Shown here: piece by piece, positions 1 through 5,494 of the stretch
How positions within the stretch are numbered: position 1 is the first letter of the stretch
How the letters are laid out: every line of letters begins with the position of its first letter
Assembly (NCBI GenBank): GCA_947503585.1
Contig: CANNEJ010000114.1
Location: 1-5,847, forward strand
DNA length: 5,847 nucleotides
Direction: 5' to 3'
Source: Anaerolineales bacterium
GTDB lineage: Bacteria; Chloroflexota; Anaerolineae; Anaerolineales; UBA11657
The notes under the pieces: generated by a model
What the model was told of the DNA's origin: nothing
Databases searched by the model: none
Seen by the model: the letters and a program-made list of their open reading frames with translations, nothing else
Translations under genes and position numbers: made by a program

Positions 1-393
1 CACCATGGACGCCAATACCTGGCGCCCCAAACCGGGGGCATCATTCAAGTTCAGCTCAAGCTGTTTGAGGCGCTCCGCGTATTGCGGCTGGTTGCCCAGC
101 ATTTGCAGAATTTGAGCGTACGCCTGAAACTCGTTCACCACCTGCCAGCGGCGGTACCGCACAGACTTCTCAAAACTAAGCATATTGATGGAGGATTGCC
201 CCACAGTGGCAACTGCCCGGCGCGGCACCAGTACATATTCATCCAACGCGCCGTAGCCCGCCAGGCCCGCCACCAGCGCCACCACGAGCAGCGCAAATGC
301 AATCAGCCCGGTCTGTAACTGTCCTTCACTCCAGCGCCGCTTGGCAGTGACGCGCACGGGAACAATTGGAATCTTAACTGGTTGCTTTGCCAT
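1..393 (-). CDS. Membrane-anchored SurA/parvulin-type peptidyl-prolyl isomerase, N-terminal part (runs off left edge)
   Basis: The reading frame starts at the ATG at 393-391 and stays open for 131 codons to the window edge, so the gene is partial. The protein has a basic cytoplasmic N-terminus (about residues 1-25, MAKQPVKIPI then Lys/Arg-rich), one strong hydrophobic segment (about 28-47, IAFALLVVALVAGLAG) and then an outward-facing part. That part contains VATVGQSSINMLSFEKSVRY (62-81), which resembles the 'VATVNGxxIxxxEFxxxVR' start of SurA N-terminal domains. By family knowledge such proteins are cell-surface foldases for secreted proteins, with a parvulin (PpiC) domain further on; that domain would lie outside the window and is not seen. 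The gene follows rpsR by 67 nt on the same strand, where many bacteria have rplI. No clear Shine-Dalgarno precedes the ATG (upstream bases are C-rich). The domain call is inference from the N-terminus only. Confidence 0.72.
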   Translation of the reverse strand, partial: MAKQPVKIPIVPVRVTAKRRWSEGQLQTGLIAFALLVVALVAGLAGYGALDEYVLVPRRAVATVGQSSINMLSFEKSVRYRRWQVVNEFQAYAQILQMLGNQPQYAERLKQLELNLNDAPGLGRQVLASMV

Positions 394-460
394 GGGCGGG
401 GGTTTTTAATTTGGCTGCAGCAGTGCCCGGTGCCAGGCGCCACCAGTGCAGCGGGAGCCG

Positions 461-820
461 TTACTCCTCGGGGTACGCTTCGCGCGGTGCCTCTGTGCTG
501 CGCTCGCGGCCGCGCGACTCCCAGCGGCCTTCCGGCTGCTCCGTGCGCGGGCGCGCCACCCGCCCCACAAATGGCAGCAAAGCCATATGGCGCGCGCGCT
601 TAACCGCCTCCACCAGCATGCGCTGGTGCAGCGCGCAGGTACCGGTGCGGCGCATGGGCTGAATGCTGCCACTCTCGTTCAAAGACCGCACAATCACGTC
701 CACGTCTTTGTAGTCGAGCTTGTTCACTTTGTTGCTGCAAAAGTAACAGAAGCGCGGCGGTCGCCGCCGGTCATCCCGGCCGCCCCGGCCTTCACTGCGA
801 TTTGATTCTCGATAAGCCAT
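461..820 (-). CDS. rpsR: 30S ribosomal protein S18 with charged C-terminal extension
   Basis: This is 119 aa, compared with about 75-90 for a typical S18. The S18 core spans about residues 23-85: CYFC (C25, C28), the VNKLDYKDVDVI stretch, the RRTGTCALHQR signature (57-67, with C62 and H65) and KRARHMALLPFV (74-85). The two Cys pairs and His suggest the zinc-binding form of S18. About 34 residues rich in Arg, Glu and Pro follow the core and are probably disordered. S18 binds S6 and the central domain of 16S rRNA in the 30S platform. A good Shine-Dalgarno, GGGAG at 828-832, sits 7 nt before the ATG. The gene starts 23 nt after ssb and is the third gene of the rpsF-ssb-rpsR operon. Confidence 0.96.
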   Translation of the reverse strand: MAYRESNRSEGRGGRDDRRRPPRFCYFCSNKVNKLDYKDVDVIVRSLNESGSIQPMRRTGTCALHQRMLVEAVKRARHMALLPFVGRVARPRTEQPEGRWESRGRERSTEAPREAYPEE

Positions 821-843
821 AATTGCTCTCCCACCCTAAAAAT

Positions 844-1251
844 CTAAAACGGAAACTCGTCACCCGCTTCCATTGATACGGTTTGTTCCAGCTGCGCTGT
901 ATCCGCGCCACCGGGCGCACTGCCGCCTAAGAGCAGCATCTCGCGCGCCACAATCTCCACCTGCGTATGCTGCAGGCCGTCCTTGCCGGTCCACTCTTTG
1001 TTTTGCAAGCGGCCCTCAATATAAATCTGCCGTCCCTTGTGCAAGAACTCCGCGCACACGCCGGCGAGCTTGTCCCAGGCCACGATCGTAAACCACGCAG
1101 TCTCTTCTTTGTGATCGCCTTGCGTGCTCATCCAGGTGCGCGTGGTGGCCAGCCGGAAAGAAGTAACGGGCTGGCCGCCGGGAGTGTGGCGCAGCTCCGG
1201 CTGCGCTCCCACCCGCCCAATCAGCATCACCTTGTTCAAGCCGCGGGTCAT
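844..1251 (-). CDS. ssb: Single-stranded DNA-binding protein
   Basis: This 135-aa protein is an OB-fold SSB. It begins MTRGLNKVMLIGRVGAQPEL, the usual SSB first strand, followed by PVTSFRLATTRTW. Aromatic residues W40, W53, W59 and W87 fall where bacterial SSBs stack on ssDNA bases. The OB fold ends near residue 108, followed by a short linker of about 20 aa and the C-terminal tail ending DEFPF. This is a variant of the acidic DDDIPF-type tip that recruits repair and replication partners. It coats ssDNA in replication, recombination and repair. The gene lies 21 nt after rpsF and 23 nt before rpsR, the common ribosomal operon setting for ssb. I see no strong Shine-Dalgarno before the ATG, so it may rely on coupling to rpsF. 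Among the partners it could recruit is RecR's pathway, encoded just upstream. Confidence 0.95.
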   Translation of the reverse strand: MTRGLNKVMLIGRVGAQPELRHTPGGQPVTSFRLATTRTWMSTQGDHKEETAWFTIVAWDKLAGVCAEFLHKGRQIYIEGRLQNKEWTGKDGLQHTQVEIVAREMLLLGGSAPGGADTAQLEQTVSMEAGDEFPF

Positions 1252-1272
1252 AGCCGCTGCGCTTTTGCTGCA

Positions 1273-1680
1273 CTAAGCCGCAGCTGCGTCCGGCTCATCC
1301 ACTCCAGCTTCAAGCACCGGAGCAGCCGGCTGTGCAACTCCAGTACGAATTGCCGGCTCCTCCGCTGGTGCTGGCACAACCGGCGCTGCCGGCATCTCTT
1401 CATGGCGCACAAACAAAAAGCGCATCACATCTTCTTCAATGCGCAGCTTTCGTTCTACAACTGCCGGCGCATCCGGCGGCATGCGCACAAACCAAAATAC
1501 ATACGCACCTTCGCGTTTTTTGCCAATGGGATATGCAAGCCGGCGCCGGCCCCAGTAATCCAGGCGTGCAACCTCGCCGCCGGCAGCGGCAATCCAGTCT
1601 GCCACCTTGCCTTGCAATGTAGTTAGAGCGTCATCGCTCAGCTCCGGGTTCAGCACCACGGCCAGCTCATAATTTCTCAT
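1273..1680 (-). CDS. rpsF: 30S ribosomal protein S6 with Ala/Pro-rich acidic tail
   Basis: This 135-aa protein shows the S6 signatures: MRNYELAVVLNPEL at the start, WGRRRLAYPIGKKREGAYVF (43-62) and RKLRIEEDVMRFLFVR (77-92). The ferredoxin-like S6 core ends near residue 95. A tail of about 40 residues rich in Ala, Pro, Val and Glu/Asp follows (AAPVVPAPAEEPA and on to DEPDAAAA). S6 forms a heterodimer with S18 on the 30S platform. The start is fixed by homology of MRNYE and by the Shine-Dalgarno AGGAG at 1690-1694, 9 nt upstream. It is the first gene of the rpsF-ssb-rpsR operon, with a promoter at 1785-1813 and a structured leader of about 100 nt. Confidence 0.96.
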   Translation of the reverse strand: MRNYELAVVLNPELSDDALTTLQGKVADWIAAAGGEVARLDYWGRRRLAYPIGKKREGAYVFWFVRMPPDAPAVVERKLRIEEDVMRFLFVRHEEMPAAPVVPAPAEEPAIRTGVAQPAAPVLEAGVDEPDAAAA

Positions 1681-1779
1681 TTGTTACAGCTCCTACTTTC
1701 CATGGTCATGGCCCCTTTCAGCGCACGGGGAGTGCGCTTAGTTGGAGCGGAAAGCGAGTTTGAATTTACTACTCGCAGT
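1681..1779 (-). promoter_or_regulatory. Structured 5' leader of rpsF, candidate S6:S18 autoregulatory RNA
   Basis: Seen in the sequence: between the predicted transcription start (about 1779) and the rpsF ATG lie two perfect hairpins. The first is GCGAGT (1776-1771) with ACTCGC (1759-1754) and an 11-nt loop. The second is AGCGCAC (1738-1732) with GTGCGCT (1726-1720) and the loop TCCCC. A single-stranded linker containing CCG (1750-1748) separates them, and a GGGG run (1715-1712) after the second hairpin could pair with its CCCC loop. Known: in several bacteria an RNA motif in the rpsF 5' UTR, with an exposed CCG imitating the 16S site, binds S6:S18 for feedback control. Inference: this leader may do the same. 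The exact consensus fold was not matched, so this is a candidate only. Confidence 0.4.
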
Positions 1780-1784
1780 GCCAA

Positions 1785-1813
1785 ATAATACCGCCGAACG
1801 CGCTATTTGTAAA
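1785..1813 (-). promoter_or_regulatory. Sigma-70-type promoter of the rpsF-ssb-rpsR operon
   Basis: On the minus strand the -35 box is TTTACA (1813-1808) and the -10 box is TATTAT (1790-1785), separated by exactly 17 nt. Each hexamer differs from the housekeeping consensus at one position. The expected start is near A1779, about 98 nt before the rpsF ATG. It stands in a stretch with no convincing gene and points into rpsF, which fits it being the operon promoter. Confidence 0.72.
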
Positions 1814-2005
1814 TGCTGCGGCCGCGCTCTGGAACGGCGGCTTAGCACCCCGACCCGATCCAAGTGTTACCCTGAAATTCAGCTCCAAAACTGCCTATTT
1901 GCAGGCAAAAAGCAAGCCGTCAGGCTACCTACACTGGACGACCGCTAATGCAAAGCTGAAGATCGCCTGAGCCGGCCCGCTCACGAATTCTTGAATTGGC
2001 CCAAA
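1814..2005 (-). other. recR-rpsF intergenic spacer with weak hairpins, no gene seen
   Basis: This is the part of the 325-nt recR to rpsF gap that lies upstream of the rpsF promoter. It holds a small hairpin just after recR (tgagc 1968-1972 with gctca 1979-1983, no T tract), a 4-bp hairpin followed by five T on the minus strand (AGCC 1926-1923, GGCT 1918-1915, T 1911-1907) and the candidate terminator listed separately. A 68-codon plus-strand frame beginning with TTG at 1742 crosses it but has no family resemblance that I recognise. Confidence 0.5.
1887..1908 (-). terminator. Weak candidate intrinsic terminator after dnaX-ybaB-recR
   Basis: Read on the minus strand, TTGCCT (1908-1903) pairs with AGGCAG (1896-1891) around the loop GCAAAT, with one T-G wobble, and TTTT (1890-1887) follows. 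The stem is short and not very GC-rich, so its efficiency is doubtful. Its position, about 100 nt after the recR stop and upstream of the rpsF promoter, is where a terminator would be expected. Confidence 0.3.
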
Positions 2006-2629
2006 CTATCCTGAGGCCGACATGTCCGAACGTCCCTCCAAGGCTCTGGCAAGGGTCGTCTCATCCGCATACTCCACATCGCCGCCCATCGGCAGGCCGC
2101 GCGCCAGCTTTGTCACTTTGGGGGTGAGGCCCGCCAGCATGCGGTGCAGGTACATGGCAGTCGCCTCGCCTGCCAAGTTCGGGTTGGTTGCCAGCACCAC
2201 CTCGCGCACGCTGCCGCGGCGCACCCGGTCTATCAGCTCGCGGATGCGCAGGTCATCCGGCCCAACACCGTCAATTGGCGAGATGGCGCCGTGCAGCACA
2301 TGATAGTGCCCGCTAAACACACGCGTGCGCTCCAGCGCTGCCACATCCAAGGGATCTTCGACCACGCACAAGACGCCCGGGTCGCGCTCGGCAGACAGGC
2401 AAATGAAACACGGGTCGGCCTCGGCAGCGGTGATGTTGTAGCAGCTGCTGCACAAGCGCGTGCCCGCTTTCAAATCCAGCAGCGCTTCGGCCAGCGCACG
2501 CGATTGCTCCTCCGGCGCGCGCAGCATGAAGTACGTCAGGCGCGATGCGGACTTGGGTCCAATGCCGGGCAGTCGCGACAGTTCATCTACAAGGCGCTGC
2601 ACCGGGCGCGGCGTAACCGGCCCGCGCAT
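2006..2629 (-). CDS. recR: Recombination mediator protein RecR
   Basis: The 207-aa length is normal for RecR (about 200). Domains in order: helix-hairpin-helix near residues 19-36 (RLPGIGPKSASRLTYFML), a four-cysteine zinc finger (C60, C63, C74, C77), and a Toprim domain from about 86 (VLCVVEDPLDVAALE, with E91 and D92, then HVLHGAISPIDGVGPDDL). The C-terminal motif is GLPMGGDVEYADETTL (178-193). RecR works with RecF/RecO to load RecA on SSB-coated gaps; its ring can encircle DNA. The ATG overlaps the ybaB stop codon by one base (TAATG), which implies translational coupling. There is no clear Shine-Dalgarno: the region is occupied by a perfect 8-bp hairpin (2637-2657). It is the last gene of the dnaX-ybaB-recR run. 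Confidence 0.97.
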   Translation of the reverse strand: MRGPVTPRPVQRLVDELSRLPGIGPKSASRLTYFMLRAPEEQSRALAEALLDLKAGTRLCSSCYNITAAEADPCFICLSAERDPGVLCVVEDPLDVAALERTRVFSGHYHVLHGAISPIDGVGPDDLRIRELIDRVRRGSVREVVLATNPNLAGEATAMYLHRMLAGLTPKVTKLARGLPMGGDVEYADETTLARALEGRSDMSASG

Positions 2630-2985
2630 TACATGCCCGGCAAAGAAAGTTTGCCGGTTAGCGGGCCGAGGCGTCCCGCCGCCATGCCTTGCGATTGTTC
2701 CAGCGCAGCGTTCATGGCCACCACCAGAATGTCGCCGAGCATTTCTGCATCGCCGCTCTGCAGAAACTCCGGCGCTATGCGCACCGCGCGCACGCGCTGC
2801 ACGCCGGAAATTTCGATCGTAACCGCAGCGCCGCCGGAGGTGACGGTGATGTACTCATCCGCCAGCTCCACCTGCGCCTGCTGCATCTGCGCCTGCACTT
2901 GCTGCAGGCGCGCCATCATGTCTCCGCCACCGCCACCGCCGCGCTGCGGACCCGGCCGCGCCATGTTGCCTTTGCCTTTTCCCAT
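2629..2985 (-). CDS. ybaB: YbaB/EbfC family nucleoid-associated DNA-binding protein
   Basis: From the ATG at 2985 the protein has 118 aa, close to the family's usual 100-115. The YbaB core begins with the helix MMARLQQVQAQMQQAQ, then the strands ITVTSGGAAVTIEISGVQRV, and ends with the helix MLGDILVVAMNAALEQSQG. The N-terminus is a basic, glycine-rich stretch (MGKGKGN..., then six Gly in a row). Family members form dimers that bind DNA and affect nucleoid structure and gene expression. Start choice: GAGGA (2991-2995) sits 5 nt before this ATG, while the in-frame upstream ATG at 3033 has no Shine-Dalgarno. Location between dnaX and recR is the classic one for this family. The stop codon overlaps the recR start. 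The symbol follows that conserved location and homology; ebfC is a synonym. Confidence 0.92.
   Translation of the reverse strand: MGKGKGNMARPGPQRGGGGGGDMMARLQQVQAQMQQAQVELADEYITVTSGGAAVTIEISGVQRVRAVRIAPEFLQSGDAEMLGDILVVAMNAALEQSQGMAAGRLGPLTGKLSLPGM
2637..2657 (-). promoter_or_regulatory. Hairpin covering the recR translation start region
   Basis: A perfect inverted repeat, CCGGCAAA and TTTGCCGG, surrounds a 5-nt loop. In the mRNA it ends 7 nt before the recR ATG (2629) and lies inside the last codons of ybaB. It would hide the ribosome-binding region of recR unless a ribosome finishing ybaB opens it, in keeping with the TAATG overlap. Regulation by it is inference. Confidence 0.45.
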
Positions 2986-2990
2986 TTGGT

Positions 2991-2995
2991 TCCTC
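2991..2995 (-). promoter_or_regulatory. Shine-Dalgarno that fixes the ybaB start
   Basis: Read on the minus strand, GAGGA lies 5 nt before the ATG at 2985. The longer reading frame starting at 3033 has CTTATTACATTGC before it, with no purine-rich site. This favours the 118-residue protein over a 134-residue version, and leaves a 62-nt gap after dnaX. Confidence 0.65.
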
Positions 2996-3047
2996 GCTGC
3001 AGCTTGTTCCAGTGTGCCAGCCACACCAGACATGCAATGTAATAAGT

Positions 3048-4628
3048 TTATCTTCCGCGCTCGCGGGCGCGCGCCCCGAGCTTGACAGCCGCTGCCACCA
3101 CGCCGTCAGTCGCAACATCCGCGGGCAGCTCGGCACCGTGCGCCGCAGACTGCACAAAGCGCATCTTGAGCGTGTGGCCGGTTGCACGCAGCACCGCCTC
3201 CCGCATGCGCTCGCGCATCTCCTCAGTGTCCAGTTTCTGGTGGGCAAAAGCCGTCGTCACACCCAGCAGCAAAGTATCGCCATCAATGCGCAGCGGACTG
3301 CAATACTCCAGCAAAGCCGGCATGGAATGATGCAGCGCCTTGCAGTTTTGCAGCACCACCGGCCAGTGGCGCGAAACCTCTGGAACTTCCGCGGCCACAA
3401 CCGCTGGCTCGGGTACGAGGGCTTTCACAGCGCTCTGTGGTTCCGCGGCGATTAGAGGTTTGACCAGTGGCGGGGCAGCTGCCGGCTTGGGGGCCGCAGC
3501 TGCCGGCCGCGCCGCAGCCGGCGCATGCGCGCCTGCCGCATAACTGCGCCAGTTCAGCAGCGCCAGCTCCAACGGCAGCTGCGCCAGCCACCCGCCGCGC
3601 CGCTCGCGGCCGGCCTCATCAAATGCACGCATGGCCCCGGTCAGCTGCGCCAGATCAAAGCGCGCCGCAAGTGCCTGCATCGTCGCGGTCGTGTCAGATG
3701 CATGCTGTGCAGCAGTGCCCTGCGCATGCCCCACCTTGCACAGCATCACGCCGCGCAGGTAGTCAACAATCTGGCGCGCAAACTGGCGCGGGTCAGTGCC
3801 CTGGTCCATGGCTTCATTAATCAGATCGAGGCCGGCGGCAGTGCGGTCATCCGCCAATGCCAGCACTAGCGCTGCGAGAAGCTGTTCGTTGGCGGAGCCA
3901 ACCACGGATTGCGCCTGCTGCAGTGTTAGCGCGCCCTGGGTTGAGGCAACCAGCTGGTCCAGCAGGCTAATGGCGTCACGCAGGCTGCCGGTGGCCTGGC
4001 GCGCAACCAGCTCCAGCACAGCCGGCTCCACTGTCAGGCCCTCAGCCCCTGTGATTTCCTTGAGCCGCTCCACCATCTCCGGCAGCGCAATGCGCCGGAA
4101 AATATGCTGCTGGCAGCGCGAGGCAACTGTGGCGGGAACCTTGTGCGCCTCGGTGGTGGCCAGTACAAAAATTGCGTAAGGCGGCGGCTCTTCCAGCGTC
4201 TTTAGCAGCGCGTTGAATGCCGCATCCGAAAGCATGTGCACCTCATCAATGATGTACACCTTGTAGCGCCCAATCGAAGGCGAGAAGTTGATCTTGTCGC
4301 GCAGGTCGCGCACATGCTCAACGCTGTTATTGGATGCGGCGTCAATTTCAATCAAATCCAGAAAGCGCCCTTCGGCCACTGCCTGGCAGGGCGGACAAGC
4401 TCCGCACGGGCGCTGCGCCGCGTCTGCATTGGTGCAGTTCAGCGCTTTCGCCAGCAGGCGCGCCACGCTGGTCTTGCCGGTTCCACGCGGGCCGGCAAAC
4501 AAATATGCATGCGAAGGGCGCCCGGCGCGCAAAGCGTTGAGCAGCGTTTGCACCACATGCTGCTGCCCCACCACGCCATCAAACTGCGCCGGGCGCCACT
4601 TAAGGTAGAGCGATTGTGATGTGGTCAT
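3048..4628 (-). CDS. dnaX: DNA polymerase III clamp-loader subunit tau/gamma
   Basis: This 526-aa AAA+ ATPase opens and loads the sliding clamp. It begins with YLKWRPAQFDGVVGQ, the DnaX start. Visible motifs: Walker A GPRGTGKT (46-53), the zinc module cysteines C65, C75, C78, C81, DxxEIDAASN (91-100), Walker B VYIIDEVHML (124-133), sensor 1 LATTEAHKVPATV, the SRC motif (170-172) and sensor 2 TGSLRDAISLLDQL (213-226). An Ala/Pro-rich linker (about 364-415) leads to a C-terminal domain (about 418-495, HWPVVLQN...TLLLGVTTAFAHQKL) of the tau type. I see no long A-run of the kind that makes the short gamma form by frameshifting in E. coli or Thermus. The start is 24 nt after the LysM gene, without a clear Shine-Dalgarno. 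ybaB and recR follow. Confidence 0.97.
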   Translation of the reverse strand: MTTSQSLYLKWRPAQFDGVVGQQHVVQTLLNALRAGRPSHAYLFAGPRGTGKTSVARLLAKALNCTNADAAQRPCGACPPCQAVAEGRFLDLIEIDAASNNSVEHVRDLRDKINFSPSIGRYKVYIIDEVHMLSDAAFNALLKTLEEPPPYAIFVLATTEAHKVPATVASRCQQHIFRRIALPEMVERLKEITGAEGLTVEPAVLELVARQATGSLRDAISLLDQLVASTQGALTLQQAQSVVGSANEQLLAALVLALADDRTAAGLDLINEAMDQGTDPRQFARQIVDYLRGVMLCKVGHAQGTAAQHASDTTATMQALAARFDLAQLTGAMRAFDEAGRERRGGWLAQLPLELALLNWRSYAAGAHAPAAARPAAAAPKPAAAPPLVKPLIAAEPQSAVKALVPEPAVVAAEVPEVSRHWPVVLQNCKALHHSMPALLEYCSPLRIDGDTLLLGVTTAFAHQKLDTEEMRERMREAVLRATGHTLKMRFVQSAAHGAELPADVATDGVVAAAVKLGARARERGR

Positions 4629-4652
4629 TTGGGCCGCGGTGATACCTGCAGG

Positions 4653-5420
4653 CTACGGCACCGCAAAGGTGGCGTGCACTGCCCCTTGCGCGTCAATCAG
4701 GCGCACTTGCGCCCCGCTCTGCCAAACTGCGTCAGCCCGCGCCCAGTACAAATCGATAACCGTGTCCTGGCCGGCAACCGAGTGCACTGCCACGCGCCCC
4801 TTGTTGTTCAGCCGCAGCGCGGGAAACTTGTAAGCCGCATCATCGGGGCCGGCCAGCTGCCAGCCCGCCAAACTAACGGTGCCGCCGGAATTAACCAGGA
4901 CTACCTGCTCCTGTTCGTAAACACCGACGTTCGTCACGCCAACGATGGTGAGCTGCGGCCGGTTCGTCAGCGGCGAAGTTGTGGCAGGCGCAAGCGGAGC
5001 TGCCTGGGTGCTGCCAGCCCCGGCAGCAGCCGTCTCCTGCGGCATGCTGGTTGCCGGCAGCGCCGTGGGCGGCGCGGGAATCACAAGCATCTGGCCGATG
5101 TCAAGCGAATTGGGGTCGGTCAATCCATTGGCAGCTAACAACTCCTCAACAGTGATGCCATACGAATTGGCAATAACTCCCATGGTTTCATTGCGGCGCA
5201 CCACGTGAATGAGCGGGGTCGGGCTGGGCACTGGCGTCTGCGGCAGGGCAGCGTTGGTGGCCATCTGCACTGCAGCCAGCGTTGCGTCCGGCGTGGGGAT
5301 CGGCGCCCGGCCCATCTCGGTCTGGCAGCAATAGCTCCACGTAAGCAGCACCCCCAGACTCACCGCGCACGACACAATCGCGTTGAGGATCAAAAACTCT
5401 CCCATGCGGCGGCGTGACAT
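4653..5420 (-). CDS. Membrane-anchored or secreted protein with LysM and lamin-tail-like domains
   Basis: The 255-aa protein has a basic start (MSRRRM) and a hydrophobic segment (about 8-28, ILNAIVSCAVSLGVLLTW), either an uncleaved anchor or a signal peptide. Cysteines C31 and C32 follow but do not make a good lipobox. A Pro/Thr-rich spacer leads to one LysM domain (about 71-115: IHVVRRNETMGVIANSYGIT, then LLAANGL and IGQMLVIP), expected to bind peptidoglycan-like glycans. A second Ala/Thr/Pro-rich linker (116-152) leads to a beta-rich domain (about 155-253) with EQVVLVNSGGTVSLAGWQL, typical of lamin-tail domains. No catalytic domain is seen, so a structural or adhesive surface role is inferred. 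It begins 74 nt after tRNA-Met and ends 24 nt before dnaX, so it may share a transcript with both. M6 is a possible alternative start; neither has a strong Shine-Dalgarno. Confidence 0.82.
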   Translation of the reverse strand: MSRRRMGEFLILNAIVSCAVSLGVLLTWSYCCQTEMGRAPIPTPDATLAAVQMATNAALPQTPVPSPTPLIHVVRRNETMGVIANSYGITVEELLAANGLTDPNSLDIGQMLVIPAPPTALPATSMPQETAAAGAGSTQAAPLAPATTSPLTNRPQLTIVGVTNVGVYEQEQVVLVNSGGTVSLAGWQLAGPDDAAYKFPALRLNNKGRVAVHSVAGQDTVIDLYWARADAVWQSGAQVRLIDAQGAVHATFAVP

Positions 5421-5494
5421 ATCAGCGACTCAAATTAGCGGGCGGGCAAGACACAAAAAGTAGTGCGGGGTGGTGGATAAGAATGCGCGGGTTG

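Noticed and set aside
394..460. Partial inverted repeats between rpsR and the foldase gene as a terminator
   Set aside because: GCTGCA and TGCAGC can pair, but the interior is poorly matched and A-rich rather than T-rich sequence follows on the minus strand.
1016..1273. Minus-strand frame overlapping ssb and its upstream spacer
   Set aside because: It is another frame of ssb, whose SSB fold and tail are unmistakable. The alternative product has no family features.
1742..1948. Plus-strand frame of 68 codons with a CKCC motif in the recR-rpsF gap
   Set aside because: It begins with TTG, has no recognisable family or good ribosome-binding site, and lies over the minus-strand rpsF promoter and leader. 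The cysteines look like chance.
1968..1983. Hairpin tgagc-N6-gctca after recR as a terminator
   Set aside because: The stem has only 5 bp and no T tract follows on the minus strand.
2930..2943. Short tandem repeat of ccgccacc units
   Set aside because: It is the glycine run near the YbaB N-terminus, explained by low-complexity coding sequence.
2986..3033. Longer ybaB start at the ATG at 3033
   Set aside because: No Shine-Dalgarno precedes it and the extra 16 residues do not resemble the family. The ATG at 2985 has GAGGA at 5-nt spacing.
2144..3085. Long plus-strand frame of 313 codons opposite recR and ybaB
   Set aside because: It is the complement of two clearly conserved genes. The protein is rich in Arg, Ala, His and Cys with no domain, as expected for a shadow frame in GC-rich DNA.
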